From contig CAJNDS010002662.1 in NCBI GenBank assembly GCA_905221605.1, forward strand, positions 7,501 through 35,000: a stretch of 27,500 bases of DNA. The letters are read 5' to 3'. The notes below the pieces were generated by a model. That model ran no database searches. It was given only the letters and a program-made list of their open reading frames with translations, and was not told where the DNA came from. This stretch comes from Symbiodinium natans. Its lineage: Eukaryota; Sar; Dinophyceae; Suessiales; Symbiodiniaceae. The translations under genes were made by a program, and so were the position numbers. Shown here piece by piece: positions 1 through 9,580 of the stretch. The stretch's first letter is position 1. The number at the start of each line of letters is the position of its first letter.

Positions 1-85
1 AGGGACCGCTTCCACACCTCTTAAACACACCTAACCCCTGCCCCAGAATTTGTAGATTTTGTAGAACACACCCAACCTTCCCCCT

Positions 86-190
86 AGAACTTGTAGAACT
101 TGTCAGAACCCTTAGAACTGTTGAGAACTTTTGGAACTTTTAGCACTTTTCAAACTTTCAGGACGTTTAGATCTGAACCTTTAGAACTGT
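86..190. repeat. GAACTT-rich low-complexity tract
   Basis: The motif gaactt (and variants gaaccc, gaactg) recurs every 8-15 bases, as in 'agaacttgtagaacttg'. It is simple-sequence DNA with no convincing reading frame. Nothing else is recognised in the first 270 bases. Confidence 0.6.
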
Positions 191-274
191 GAAAAGTTGA
201 AGACGATCTGAGAACTGTTGAAGACATTCCAACGCGCGTCAAACGCAACCAACCCGAGATGCCTGTGTAGGAAT

Positions 275-425
275 ATGATCCGATTCCACTTTGCCAGCGC
301 TGCGCATTCTTTTCATGCAAGGCTTAGAATGCTTCCAACAAGTGAATCGGCGAAACTGCCATCTGCCGCTGTAGTCAAATCGAGTTTTGGAGTGATTGGT
401 CACTGCAGCGGCATCTGCATTCCCC
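275..425 (+). repeat. Direct repeat, copy 1 (~150 bp)
   Basis: This block starts 'atgatccgattccacttt' and ends 'gcatctgcattcccc'. It is repeated at 933-1088 with scattered substitutions and a short insertion in the second copy. The copies are roughly 90% identical by eye. The reading frames differ between copies and one is interrupted, so it looks like a dispersed or locally duplicated non-coding repeat and not a protein domain. Confidence 0.8.
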
Positions 426-932
426 AGATTGAACGAATCAAGCATGGAGGTGGCGGGGATGGAAGGAGGATGAGCTTGAGAGGATAAGTCACGGCATGAC
501 GTGTCCTCTCCATCATTCGCCTGTAATGTCGTGTCCTGATTCGTGTGGACCCCTCCAATAATGCAAAGTTTTCAAAAAACAATTCAGGGGACAAAAATTT
601 GGTTGCCCCCCTACAATAATGAAAAGTTTTTTCGGGCATGGGTTTCGGAACAGAGAAACAAGAGAACAAGATGAGGAAAGAAAAGAGCAAAAGAAGAGCA
701 GCTTCAACTCGGAGTTCCCTGAGCTTAATTACCTAAGAGGAGAGGGAGAGGAAGAGGAGAGGAAGAGGAGAGGGAAGAGGAGCGAAGAGGAAATGAAGAG
801 GCGGTGGGGGGGCCCGGGGCCGAAAATTAATTTGGGGGGGTCGCTTTTTTTGTGACACTATTGCGGGGGCGGATTTAGTTTGGGGAGGGGGGGCCCCCCA
901 CACTAATCAGGAGACCACATTAAACATTTTCC
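426..932. other. Spacer between the direct repeats; purine-rich and homopolymer-rich
   Basis: No gene is recognised. Two short related modules occur at about 546-570 and 603-631 (both contain 'caataatg' followed by 'aaagtttt'). A GA-rich stretch lies at 734-801. A G-run/C-run segment lies at about 805-902. Confidence 0.5.
734..801 (+). repeat. GA-rich microsatellite (gaggaagag-like)
   Basis: An almost pure purine tract built of aagagg/agagg units. It can be read as a glu/lys/arg-rich peptide, but that follows from composition alone. Confidence 0.8.
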
Positions 933-1088
933 ATGATCCGACTCCACTTTGCCAGCGCTGCGCATTCTTCTCACGCAAGGCTTCGAAGTAGAATGCTTCC
1001 AAGAGGTGAATCGGTGAAACTGCCATCTGCCACTGCAGTCAAATCGAGTTTTGGAGTGAGTGGTCACTGCAGCGGCATCTGCGTTCCC
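933..1088 (+). repeat. Direct repeat, copy 2 (~155 bp)
   Basis: Second copy of the block at 275-425, with the same beginning 'atgatccgactccacttt' and end 'gcatctgcgttcccc'. It carries about six extra bases after 'aaggcttcg'. Confidence 0.8.
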
Positions 1089-1950
1089 CTACCCACAATC
1101 AATCTGTGCTCTTGTGTAGCACAGTTGCAATCTGCCAAAAGCATGGCACCGCAGATGCATGACAACGAGCGGCAAGCTCAAATATTCAAGGGTAGGTTCT
1201 CCTTTTTCCATTCCTGTGGAGGTTTCCTCATGAACGCTGAAGGGTGGCTTCCTCTTCTCCTCTCAAAACATTGAGGAACCACAGGTTTCCATTTGATAAT
1301 GTCGGGGACATGGGCCATGGGTCTTCCTTTGCAAGCCTAAGGGAACTGGAGGATTTCTTATAGGCTTCAAGAAATGGCGATTCCAAGGTTAAAGTTCAAA
1401 ACTGGCCAACGAACACACAAGAAGATTTCATAAGAAGAACTCGGCACTACCTCCACAATCCTTCAATTTCAGCGTTAGAAAGTGCAGCGCCTGAGCTAAG
1501 CCCTGTACTGCCCCGGAGCTTCTTCTACGAAACCGTATTGTGCGTTCTCAGCGGCTTCAATGAGGTGCTCGCGCTTTCACTGCAGCACTACAGTCACTAC
1601 AGTGAACTGACGGCAACCACCTTCAACTTCGGCCCTAGCTTTTTGAGAATCCCTTAAACAGAACTGCCTCGCAGCTCCGCGCTGCCAGGGAGTCGTGTGG
1701 GCAGCCCTCTTCAGCGTCTCTGGGACCATTCTGGCCGCCCCAGAGAAGGATGCAAACCTGCAGGCGCCGCCATGCTGCCTGCACAAGTGTGACGAAAAAG
1801 AGATCGAAAGAAGGGGAAATTTCACGTGAAAATATGAGAGAACTGCTCCGAGAAAACAAGATCGCATCACATCCCCTCGTAGTGGTGAGGCTGACCTTTT
1901 CAAGCCTATTTGCACCCATGAAGTCCCGAATATTCATGAGAATAAAAGTA
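1089..1950. other. No recognisable gene
   Basis: Mixed-composition DNA with only short overlapping open frames on both strands. None shows a recognisable domain or plausible splice continuity. Confidence 0.4.
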
Positions 1951-2115
1951 GCGTCTTCTAATTGTACAAGTCTGCCCCTCAGAGAGAAACATAGCGATTT
2001 GGCAGGTCAATGTATTCGAGCGCTTGTTGCACGAACTCGGAAACCTCATGTGCGTCTCCTCATTGTACAAGTCTACCCGTCGGATTAGTAGTATAGCAGG
2101 TTTCATACATTCATG
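1951..2115 (+). repeat. Diverged tandem duplication, ~101-bp period
   Basis: 'gcgtcttctaattgtacaag' at 1951 is matched by 'gcgtctcctcattgtacaag' at 2052. The similarity continues weakly through 'agcgatttggcagg' versus 'agtatagcagg' and 'tgtattc' versus 'tacattc'. This is two diverged units of a tandem repeat. Confidence 0.5.
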
Positions 2116-2909
2116 ATCTTATAACTATTCGTATTAGAGATGGCCCCCCTGCAACCCCCTGTCGGGACACCCCTCCTGGGAGCCCCTGCCGAAACCCCCC
2201 TCAACCCTGAAACCTTGCACCCCCCCCTCAAAACCAAAACCCTCCTGGGACCTTCCCTGACACACCCTCAGGGTAACAGGCAAATCAGCCAAGCATAACT
2301 CAGCAAACAGGAGTGCAAATCAGAAAACACCAAGGCACAAATCAGAAACAAATGTCAGCAAAAGTGGGCACACTGCTTTTTCTTCTCCTAAAAGCCCTGA
2401 GCCCTACACCCTAAGAACCCCTGAGCCCTAAACCAAAAAAACTAAACCCTGGAAACCTCTCAACTTCAAACCCCGAAAACTCTAGACCCTAAGAACCCCT
2501 AAGCCCTGAACCCTAATAAATCCAAACCGAAAAAGGCCTAAACCCTAAACCCCCTAAACATAGGCATGTATTTTCAAACCCATCATGCGAGCGTTGTGCT
2601 TGCAAATGGGGCGGGCTGCGCCCCAGCCCCCGCTTTATTCTTTGTCGAACCCATCATGCGAGTGTTGCGTTTGCAAATGGGAGGGGGGAGCTAAAACGCT
2701 AAAAACCCCTAAAAACCCTACAGTAAACCCTAAACCCTAAAAACCCCTAAACCCTAAAGGCCCTAAGCCCTACACCCCAAGAACCCCTGAGCCCTGAACC
2801 CAGTAAACCCTAAAAACCCCTCAACTTCAAACCCCGAAAACTCAAAAACTCTACAAACCCCCAAGCCCCAAACCCTGATAAATCTGAACCGTAAAAAAAC
2901 CCAAAACCC

Positions 2910-3330
2910 TACGAGTAATTCTTGCGCACTCGGTTTCACAATAGCCCTGACGAGTGCCTAGCAGCGGCACGAGATGTGATCAGCTGATTTTACGCCACAT
3001 AAAAGAAGATGCCAGGGTGTAGAGAACCGTGCACATGCAGACAATGGCACATAAATCAGCACACAGGCTAGGCTGATTGGTCAACCCATGCCATCGAGCA
3101 AGCATGACTACATAGCCCCAATCGAAAGTAAAGGGAGGGGCGCAGCCAAGGGTGGGCCGCAGGAGAATTTGTACACTAGCGCTTGGCACTATACAGGGGT
3201 CTTGGGCAATCAAGGGTCGATCGTGCAGTTGGTCGATTGCTCAGGCGTCGTCCAACATCTCACAGCTAGACCTGCCTGCCTCTGCCACCTTCAAACAAGC
3301 AAGAATATGCCCTCAACCCCAAAAAAACCC
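2910..3330. other. Unique-looking island inside the telomere-like tract
   Basis: About 400 bases between two CCCTAAA-rich blocks lack the repeat. Open frames run across it on both strands, but the + strand frame continues into the C-run and becomes polyproline, so I do not call it a gene. Confidence 0.4.
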
Positions 3331-3390
3331 CTAAACATTGGCATTTTTCTCAAACCTATCCTGCGAGCATTGTGTTTGCAATGGGGGGGG

Positions 3391-3393
<3 letters not shown>

Positions 3394-3424
<31 letters not shown>
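3394..3424 (+). repeat. Poly-C homopolymer (31 C)
   Basis: Uninterrupted run of 31 C, followed by further C-rich sequence to 3443. The minus strand is a G31 tract with obvious G-quadruplex potential. Its length is a likely site of sequencing or assembly error. Confidence 0.9.
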
Positions 3425-3425
<1 letters not shown>

Positions 3426-3817
3426 CCCCCACCCCCCTCCCCCATCATGCGGGTGCAAATGGGCGGGGGGGCTAAAAATCCCTAAACCCTAAACCCCAAA
3501 ACCCCTAAAGCCGAAATAACCCTGAGCCCTAAAAACCCCTAAACCCTAAACACCCCGAAGCCCGAAACCCCAAAAGCCCAACCCTAAACCCAAAAACCCC
3601 CTAAAGCCTAAAAACCCTGAGGCCTAAACCAAGAAAAGCCTAAACCCTAAAAACCCCTAAACTCTAAGCCCCCAAAAACCCCAAAAAAAACCTTAAAACC
3701 TAAACCCGAAAAAAAACCCTAAACCCTAAATCCTAAAAACCTCCTAAAGCCTCAAGCCCTCAACCCAAAACAAAACCTGAGCCGAAAACCGAACTAAACC
3801 CTAAAACCCCCTAAGCC

Positions 3818-3822
3818 CTCAA
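3818..3822 (+). repeat. Target-site duplication, left (CTCAA)
   Basis: CTCAA directly before the 5' LTR is repeated directly after the 3' LTR at 15041-15045. Five base pairs is the usual copia target duplication length. Both flanks are CCCTAAA-like, so the element landed inside the telomere-like tract. Confidence 0.9.
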
Positions 3823-3997
3823 TGCGTGAGCTCCCTGGCAAGGTACGCATCTGCAGGCTGCTTTTGTTCGAGAAAGGCATGGATCCGGCCTCTTGGGTAG
3901 GGTTGTAGGGGGTTTGGTAGGAACTCCGCTAGCCAGTTAACTCAATTGGGGGTTGGTCCTAAAAGCAAGACCGTTGGGTCTTTTCCTACTTTACGTA
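3823..3997 (+). repeat. 5' LTR (175 bp)
   Basis: Begins TGCGTGAGCT and ends TTTACGTA. It matches 14867-15040 except for four substitutions and one single-base indel, by eye about 97% identity. The ends are TG...TA and not the usual TG...CA in both copies, so TA is native; TGCGT and TACGT form a short imperfect inverted terminal repeat. The LTR is short for an 11-kb element. No convincing TATA box or polyadenylation signal is visible. Confidence 0.95.
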
Positions 3998-4012
3998 GGT
4001 TATCAGCCGTAG
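3998..4012 (+). other. Candidate primer-binding site
   Basis: 'ggttatcagccgtag' begins immediately after the LTR, where minus-strand synthesis should prime. It does not start with TGG, so it does not fit priming by the CCA end of a whole tRNA. It could pair with an anticodon arm containing CUGAUAA, as Drosophila copia uses an internally cut tRNA half. This is inference from position and complementarity. Confidence 0.4.
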
Positions 4013-4057
4013 ATAGCCTCTAGAGTTTGAGACTAGCTTAAGGGTTTCAGGGTCTAA
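4013..4057 (+). other. Short leader between candidate primer site and first gag frame
   Basis: About 45 bases with no recognisable feature. The first long frame with coding character starts at 4058. Confidence 0.4.
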
Positions 4058-6390
4058 GTGTTACATCGTGTGGGTGACGGGGTCCAAATCGCGCGTGCCA
4101 TGGATTCCTTCTTGAAGAATAGAAGAGGGACCAGTGCTGGGCCTGACCCAGAAATGGGTGATGTGCATGCTGAGACCGCGTATCAAACAGCCTTGAGCCA
4201 AACCGGCAGTGGTGATCCTACAGCAGCTACAAGCGGAAGCTGGCAGGGCGAGGCGTCGCCTGGAGCAGAAGAAGCTGCTAAGCCTGTGGCGAGTCCTTTC
4301 CATTCGCAGAGGGCGCAGGCGGAGATTGACCTGTTGAGGAGTCAGCCAAGCATGCAGGACCAGGACGCCGAAGGCGATTTCAGCGCTACACCAGTCCGTG
4401 TGGCCCGACTGAAGCATCGGACAGAGAATCGCCCTGAGGCCCCACAGAGTATGGGCCAGTGGAGGCGCTGGCGTTAGCAGAGAGTGCTCAACCTGCTCCT
4501 CTTCCCGACTGGTTGAGTGAGCATGAAGGGTTGACAGGTCGACCGCTACCCGGAGCATTGTTGCGGCGGGTCTTTGGAGGAGAACCGGAATCTCAGGGCA
4601 CGTCTGGAGCAAGCGCAGTTGGAGACGCAATCCAGCTGGCACAGTGGAGGTACGCGAGCTACTGGCCCTGAAACCTTGTACAGCGTGTGCCAGAGTTTGT
4701 ACAGCATTCGCCTGCGTCGTTTACGCCGGGTCATGTGGGTGCTCAAGTCGCTCCGTGGAGGAGTGCTGCGCAACCCTTTGCGATGTTGGGTCCAGAGGAG
4801 CAACCACCGTGAAGGGATAGAAGTGAGAGGTATGAGTGAAACGTTTGGGGTTAGGGTCTGGGGAAGGGGCTCCGGCAAGGGCCGACTTGGATCGCTACGC
4901 TGTCGCAGTTCCCAAGCCTGTTGTCCAGAGGGCTTTGCCTGCCGCAGAGGTGCAGACTGTGCCTCCCCGCATGATGGCTGTGAGCCATCCCAAGCCTGAA
5001 GCTGCCAGCCAATCTCTGCAAAGTCGCTTGACACTGAACGCATATCAGAGGTCTTCCTTAGCTGCAACATCCTTCGTTGCACCGGCAACGATGCCTCGTC
5101 AACCTCCTGTACTAAGTACTCCTAGGTCCAGCGGCAGAGGGGTGGGAACTTGGGGTGTGAGTAGCGACGGCTATCCTATTTCGCCAGGCGGCCAGCGAAG
5201 TACATCTTTGATCTGCCTAAGCTGCCATCGGCTGACATTGCCACGTCGGCAGTAACGCGCGGCAACTGGTTGGCGCAAGTTCGCCAAATTTTTACAGGGC
5301 TAAGCCCCACTGCAGCGAGTTGGTATGCCAGCGTGGAGTCTGCGGCAACAGCCCAATATCAACGTTGGCTAGTTGCGGATCCTTTAGACAGATTAGGTCT
5401 TGACCCTGCTGATGTTGTAGCGCATTTCGACATCTTCAAATACCAAAGGGTAGAGTCCAGAGCCGTATCATTGGTCCTAGCCGCAGTTCCCAGTCATGTG
5501 AGAGATGAAGCCGTGTCCAACCGCTGGCTGTCTACGGCAGCACTTATCTTCAGGATACAGTGCCTGTATCAGCCGGGAGGCTCGTCAGAGCGAGCAATGC
5601 TTCTTCATCAGCTTGTGAACCCTGAAGTGGCTAAATCGGTAGGGGCGGCAGTGACAATGCTGAGACGTTGGACGCAGCACCTGCAGCGTGTAAGAGAGTT
5701 GGGGGCATCTCTCCCAGACCCTTCACTATTGCTACGGGGAATAGATCAAGCTACATCGGGTCTTCTTGCGCAGTACCCTGCGGTAGGGTTTCGGGTGAAT
5801 GCTTTCAGACATCGGGTAGCTTTGGACTACAATCCTTCAGTGTCCTCGGTTGTGAGTCTTGTGAGGCTTGTGCAAGCAGAGTGCGAAGCCGCTTCAATCA
5901 GTGGGGATTCTCAAGGGAGTCCCGATAAGCGTGCCCGGAATGCGGCAACAAGAACTGAACCTGAAACCCAACCTTCAAAGCCCACTTCCCCTGATCGTCC
6001 TCCTAATGTTAATGCTGCTGCGACGGATGCCGCGACAAAGGCCTTGGAAGGTTTAGGAGCGGATAAGGGCAAGGGGAAGGGGAAGGGGAAAGGGAAGGAA
6101 CCCGGGATAACCCTAGTCCTTGCCACAACTTTGTTGAGGGAAAGGGGTGTAGGTTCGGGGATTCTTGTCGCTTAAAGCATGACAGGGCTGCTGCCCGAAA
6201 GCAGAAACGCTGCCTGGCATGTGGTCAGGAAGGGCATTTTCGTCCGGAGTGCCCATTGGTGTCACCCGAAAATCGGCAGGTTCAACCCATCAGAGGCTAA
6301 CAGCCCTACCTCCCCAAAAACAGCACCCAAGAAGCCTGGAGTTGCCGAAACCAAAAGTCATCCCTCAAGCTAAAGGCGTGGTAGAAAGAT
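4058..6390 (+). pseudogene. Gag region, frameshifted, ending in CCCH and CCHC zinc fingers
   Basis: Gag forms the particle and binds the genomic RNA. The reading path moves between frames: 4058-4477, 4459-4640, coiled-coil-like 'ENRNLRARLEQAQLE' near 4574, 4836-5190, then a 301-residue frame from 5270 to about 6095. The last piece is the capsid-like core (helical, Trp/Tyr-containing start 'TGLSPTAASWYASVES') followed by a lysine/glycine stretch KGKGKGKGK. The frame then slips within the purine-rich repeat 6060-6100. In the new frame there is a CCCH motif (C-X8-C-X5-C-X3-H, 6121-6177) and then a retroviral-type knuckle (CLACGQEGHFRPEC, C-X2-C-X4-H-X4-C, 6210-6251). No database match was made; identity rests on position and fingers. 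Confidence 0.85.
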
Positions 6391-6405
6391 GCGGGGGGCG
6401 CGAGC

Positions 6406-6905
6406 GTGCCAGGAAGCACAGCCACTTCGGGTCAGGACGTTGCTGCTAAAGCACAGGAAGTCCTTTTCGCTGAGGCGGCTAAGCTTTTGCAGGGGGCCAA
6501 TCTGAAGACGTTGCATCTTTCTGAGGTTTCGGAGGAGGGATGTCTTAAGGAGTTGGGCAGTGACAAGGGTTGGTTGATTAGCGCCGTGGCGAGTGCATCA
6601 GATCAGAAATATGCGCTCGTTGATTCTGGAGCGACTAATGCCTTACGGCCTGCAGAACCGGGGGAGTTGGATTCATCCAGGTCATAAGGGTTGATCTGGC
6701 CAGTGGGGTAACGGAACTTCACATCAACAAACAGGGCACCCTTCTTAGTGAAGGTTCCTGTCAAGTTATCATTCCCGCCGGCTACCTTGTTCAGCTGGGT
6801 TTTTCCATCACCTGGAAAAAGAGGGGTTGTGTCATCAAGAGACGAGGACAGGCGGCCCTTGATGTTACGGCGGTTAAAGGGTGCCCCTTAGTATCCCGGG
6901 AACAA
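6406..6905 (+). pseudogene. Retropepsin-like aspartic protease domain
   Basis: 'YALVDSGATNALRPA' has the aspartic protease active-site pattern hydrophobic-hydrophobic-Asp-Ser-Gly-Ala, with the catalytic Asp codon at 6622-6624. Such proteases act as dimers and cut the Gag-Pol polyprotein. The frame stops at 6687, but the sequence continues without a gap in another frame from 6690 ('VDLASGVTELHINKQG...') and runs into the next segment, so one small indel separates the active site from the rest of the domain. Confidence 0.85.
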
Positions 6906-7198
6906 GGGTTGAAGCTGGTGGCAGAGTACCAGGGCTTGCAAGAACGGGGTGAGGTTCCACTGCCAAAGTCGGCGACGACCGTAGGCGAACAAGTGTTCGC
7001 TAGGGATCAGGCGCGGGCGTGGCTTGCGGCTAAGGTGGAACTCTCACTCGGCAAGATCAGCTTATTTGGTTACGTAGTATGTTTCCCCATGTCCCCTATG
7101 AATTTCTTACACGCGTTGCCGGACAGGACGCTTCTCTGGAGGGGCTCAACTCGGAATAAGTTCCACGCAACCGCCGACGACGACGGACTATCTCACGC
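6906..7198 (+). pseudogene. Linker between protease and methyltransferase-like domain
   Basis: The frame from 6909 continues the protease segment and is open to 7304, but its coding character moves to another frame near 7070 ('FPHVPYEFLTRVAGQDASLE'). That frame has a TAA at 7157-7159 and then an Arg-rich stretch leading directly into the LFAG motif. No known domain is recognised. Confidence 0.55.
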
Positions 7199-7930
7199 GC
7201 AAAGCCGGGGGAGGTCTTGGTGCATTTGTTCGCGGGTCAGCAAAGATGGAGAGTTCCAGGGGTTGTTGTGGAAGTGGAGAAGTCCAGGGGGGCAGACCTT
7301 CTAAGTTCCAATGTGTGGCAGCATTTAATTGTGTGGGCTGCTTGGGGTGGTGGGCGCCGTTCTCGGTGGTCCACCGTGCCGAACGATTAGCCGTTGTCGT
7401 GCTGAACAAGATGGGGGACCTCCTCCAGTCCGTGATCGGGGTGAAGGTCGCCGGGGCCTGGATGGCTTGTCCGGGGGCAGTTGGACATCGTGCATGAGGA
7501 TAGTCTTCTCTGGCTTCGTTTCTTATTTCTGTACGCCATAGCCCAAGCGGCCGCGGATGCGCAGTGGGCTCTGCAGCAGGCGGCTGCGAACCTTGGTTTC
7601 TCCAGTGAAACGGCCAAGGGATTTCAGGGCACGGGCCATCAGCAATTCCTGAGGAATGGGCGATTGGTTATGTTCGGCTGGGGCACCCTCGAGACCCTGA
7701 AGAGTATTTAGAGCAAGCGTTGGCTCCTCCGAGGGGTTGGGCCTCGTGGTGGGCCTTCCAGGAGTGGTCTGATTTCTCCAGTGTGTATTCTACGTATCTG
7801 GCCCGATTTGATCAGGGTAAGTTTGGGCATGTGCGGCCGAAGCCAACGTCGTTTGCTACCAACTCTTGGTTCCTGTATGAGGCCTTGGATCAGCAATTTC
7901 CTACTGAGATTGAAAGGCAGCGGTTTGGAA
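7199..7930 (+). pseudogene. C5-methyltransferase-like domain inside the polyprotein
   Basis: Read across three frames. The first piece contains 'VLVHLFAGQQRW' (7214-7249), which resembles motif I (xxLFAGxGG) of C5-cytosine methyltransferases, followed by 'VVVEVEKS', like the acidic residue that holds the adenosine ribose. The second piece (frame of 7329) contains 'GAVLGGPPCRTISRCR', close to motif IV GGPPCxxFS, with the would-be catalytic Cys at 7377-7379, then 'GGPPPVRDRG'. The third (7481-7711 and 7720-7930) has a Trp/Leu-rich helical part and 'FDQGKFGHVRPKPTSFATN', which may correspond to the later motif VIII region. Clear ENV and QxRxR motifs were not found. Possible functions: DNA methylation, or a non-catalytic nucleic-acid-binding relic. 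This copy is broken. Confidence 0.55.
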
Positions 7931-9250
7931 AGGTCCTAGTGCTGGCAAGTCTCGGCTTCAGGAGGCTCCTACTTGGGCTCGTTGGGCTCCAGGGTTGTCG
8001 GCTGCCGTCCAGGCCGCATGGTGCTCTTGGAAAAGGGAATAGGGAGAACAGGGGGTGGTGGAAGAGCGAAAATTGTGGCTGGCCAAGTTGACTGAGGATG
8101 AAATGTTGCAGCGTCATGTTGGTAATGACCATGTTTTTTTTCGGAAGGGTTGCCCAGTTTGTATTGCAGCTCAGGGACGGCAGCAGAGTCATTGGCGAGC
8201 TGCGGTTACGGGTCTGTATTCTGCATCATTTGACTTAGCAGGGCCGTTTGTTGACGGACGCAGCTTTGATCCGGTTGCTTCGGGAAGAGACAAGGGTCGC
8301 GGGTACAGGTTTTTCTTGGCTTGCGCTTTCACCGTACCGGTCTCCGCTGTACCGGGTGTTGAGGAGCATTCGGAGATTCGCCCTGAAGGGGATGAGGTTT
8401 CGGATGAGCCGCCTATGTTGGTAGAGGCTTCGGGCGGTGTAAGCAAGGTAACTCATCGCGTCGTGGGTAAGCGCCCGGAGTCGCCGGACGATCCTTCGGG
8501 CCCTGATGACGGTGTTCGTTGTCCTGACGCGTTTCCTCTTGAGGCTCCCCCGTTACCGCCACCGTCGGAACCTCCGGCCCCTGTCAAGACCCGGACCTTG
8601 TTCCTTGGGGTTCCTTTGCGGTCTAAGCGCTCTAAAGAGGTTTTTCCGGCCGTTCAGGCGGTCATTAATCGCTTGGAGTCGTACGGTTTTCCGGTACATC
8701 GGTATCATGCTGACCGTGCCCAGGAGCTCCGGGCTCGGCCTTTGGTTGACTCCTGGTGAGGAGGCTCCTGCTGGCAACAAAGCCGAGCTGGCGGTGCAAC
8801 AGCTTAAGGGATTGGCTCGTAAGCTGCTTGCCGTGGCGGAGTTGGGCCCGAGTTTTTGGCCCTTGGCTGTGTTGCACGCGAGTCGCCGAAACTGGGTGCA
8901 TCTTTGCAGTGATTTGGGGATACCTCAGCCACTCTTCTCCCATTCGGCGTGCGTTTGCAGGCGCGTCAGCGTCACCGGTCTGGGTTTGCGTCTCACTGGA
9001 GGTCTCGCAGCCTGGATTGTATTTGGGCCAGGCCCCGGACACGCCGGGCGGGCACCTTGTTCTTGTGGACTGGATGGGGAAGAGAAAAAGGTGTTGTTGA
9101 CTAATACGGTGTATCCCCTCGGCCCCAAGACCCCCGAGCTCAAGAAACCTAAGTATCGCCTTCGAGGTAAGAGTGCACCGGATTTCGTGCTCAGGACGGC
9201 GCGTGTGTCTTCGACTTGCGTTGCGGTGCCTGATGCGCAGGGTTCCTTGG
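7931..9250 (+). pseudogene. Integrase with long insert and damaged catalytic core
   Basis: Integrase inserts the cDNA into the genome. The zinc-binding HHCC motif is visible (H-X4-H-X6-C-X2-C, codons 8115-8162). The first catalytic Asp is at 8232 in 'SASFDLAGPF', the second at 8712 in 'HADRAQE', and the Glu at 8785 in 'GNKAELAVQQLKGLARKLL'. Asp-Asp spacing is 160 residues, against about 60 in typical integrases, because an acidic and proline-rich stretch of ~100 residues lies between. Asp-Glu spacing is only 73 nt (about 24 residues against the usual 35) and crosses a frame change, so roughly 30 nt are missing. The C-terminal part includes 'KVLLTNTVYPLG' and 'KPKYRLRGKSAPDF' near 9090-9190. 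Confidence 0.9.
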
Positions 9251-9580
9251 CCAGGTTGTCACCTGGGGGGGAGTGGGGTAAAGGTGAGCTTGAGTCGGAT
9301 TCGGAATCGGTGCAAAATGAGTTTGCGTCCGACTTTGCTTTGGCGCGCGGGGATGAAAAGCTTGCTAAGAAAACTGTTTTGATGTATCTGGCAGATTTCA
9401 CCTCGATGCAGATGGGGAGCCGAGTAAGTTGCTAGATGAATGGGACGCGAGCCTAGGCGGTCTAGGCTGCTTGCATTTGTGTAGGGACTCGGAGGCATTC
9501 TTAAAATCCTGCCTAAAGGCTGAAGATTATGAGTTTGACATTTGTTTGGAGGTGCTGCGACGATGTGTGAAGAGGTTCCC
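9251..9580 (+). pseudogene. Linker after integrase, acidic then helical
   Basis: Starts with a Gly/Ser/Glu/Asp-rich stretch (9260-9340), then helical sequence. The frame changes near 9420, from the frame ending at 9435 to the one starting at 9429. No known domain is recognised. It leads directly into the oxygenase-like domain. Confidence 0.5.

Larger units (their letters stand above)
2130..3822. repeat. Degenerate interstitial telomere-like (CCCTAAA) tract, left part
   Basis: Dense ccctaaa, ccctaaaa, ccctgag and ccctgaa variants cover most of 2390-2580, 2690-2910 and 3475-3822. The complement is TTTAGGG-like, the plant-type telomere repeat also reported for dinoflagellates. Repeat purity is low, so this is an old interstitial array and not an active telomere. 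Interspersed modules at about 2578, 2648, 3355 and 3440 share 'catcatgcgag' and 'gcaaatggg' and end in G/C-rich runs. The tract resumes at 15041 beyond the retroelement. Confidence 0.85.

Noticed and set aside
3088-3492. 134-codon + frame ending in polyproline
   Set aside because: Half of it is the translated C-run and satellite. There is no domain, and overlapping frames on both strands are equally open.
4192-4202. Minus-strand 11-base match to the end of the dinoflagellate spliced leader (TTTGGCTCAAG)
   Set aside because: It lies inside gag coding sequence in the wrong orientation, without the rest of the leader and without a retrogene after it. Chance match is the simplest reading.
7329-7541. 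Stand-alone small methyltransferase gene
   Set aside because: The motif-bearing frame continues on both sides in other frames within the retroelement polyprotein, so it is a domain of that element, not a host gene.
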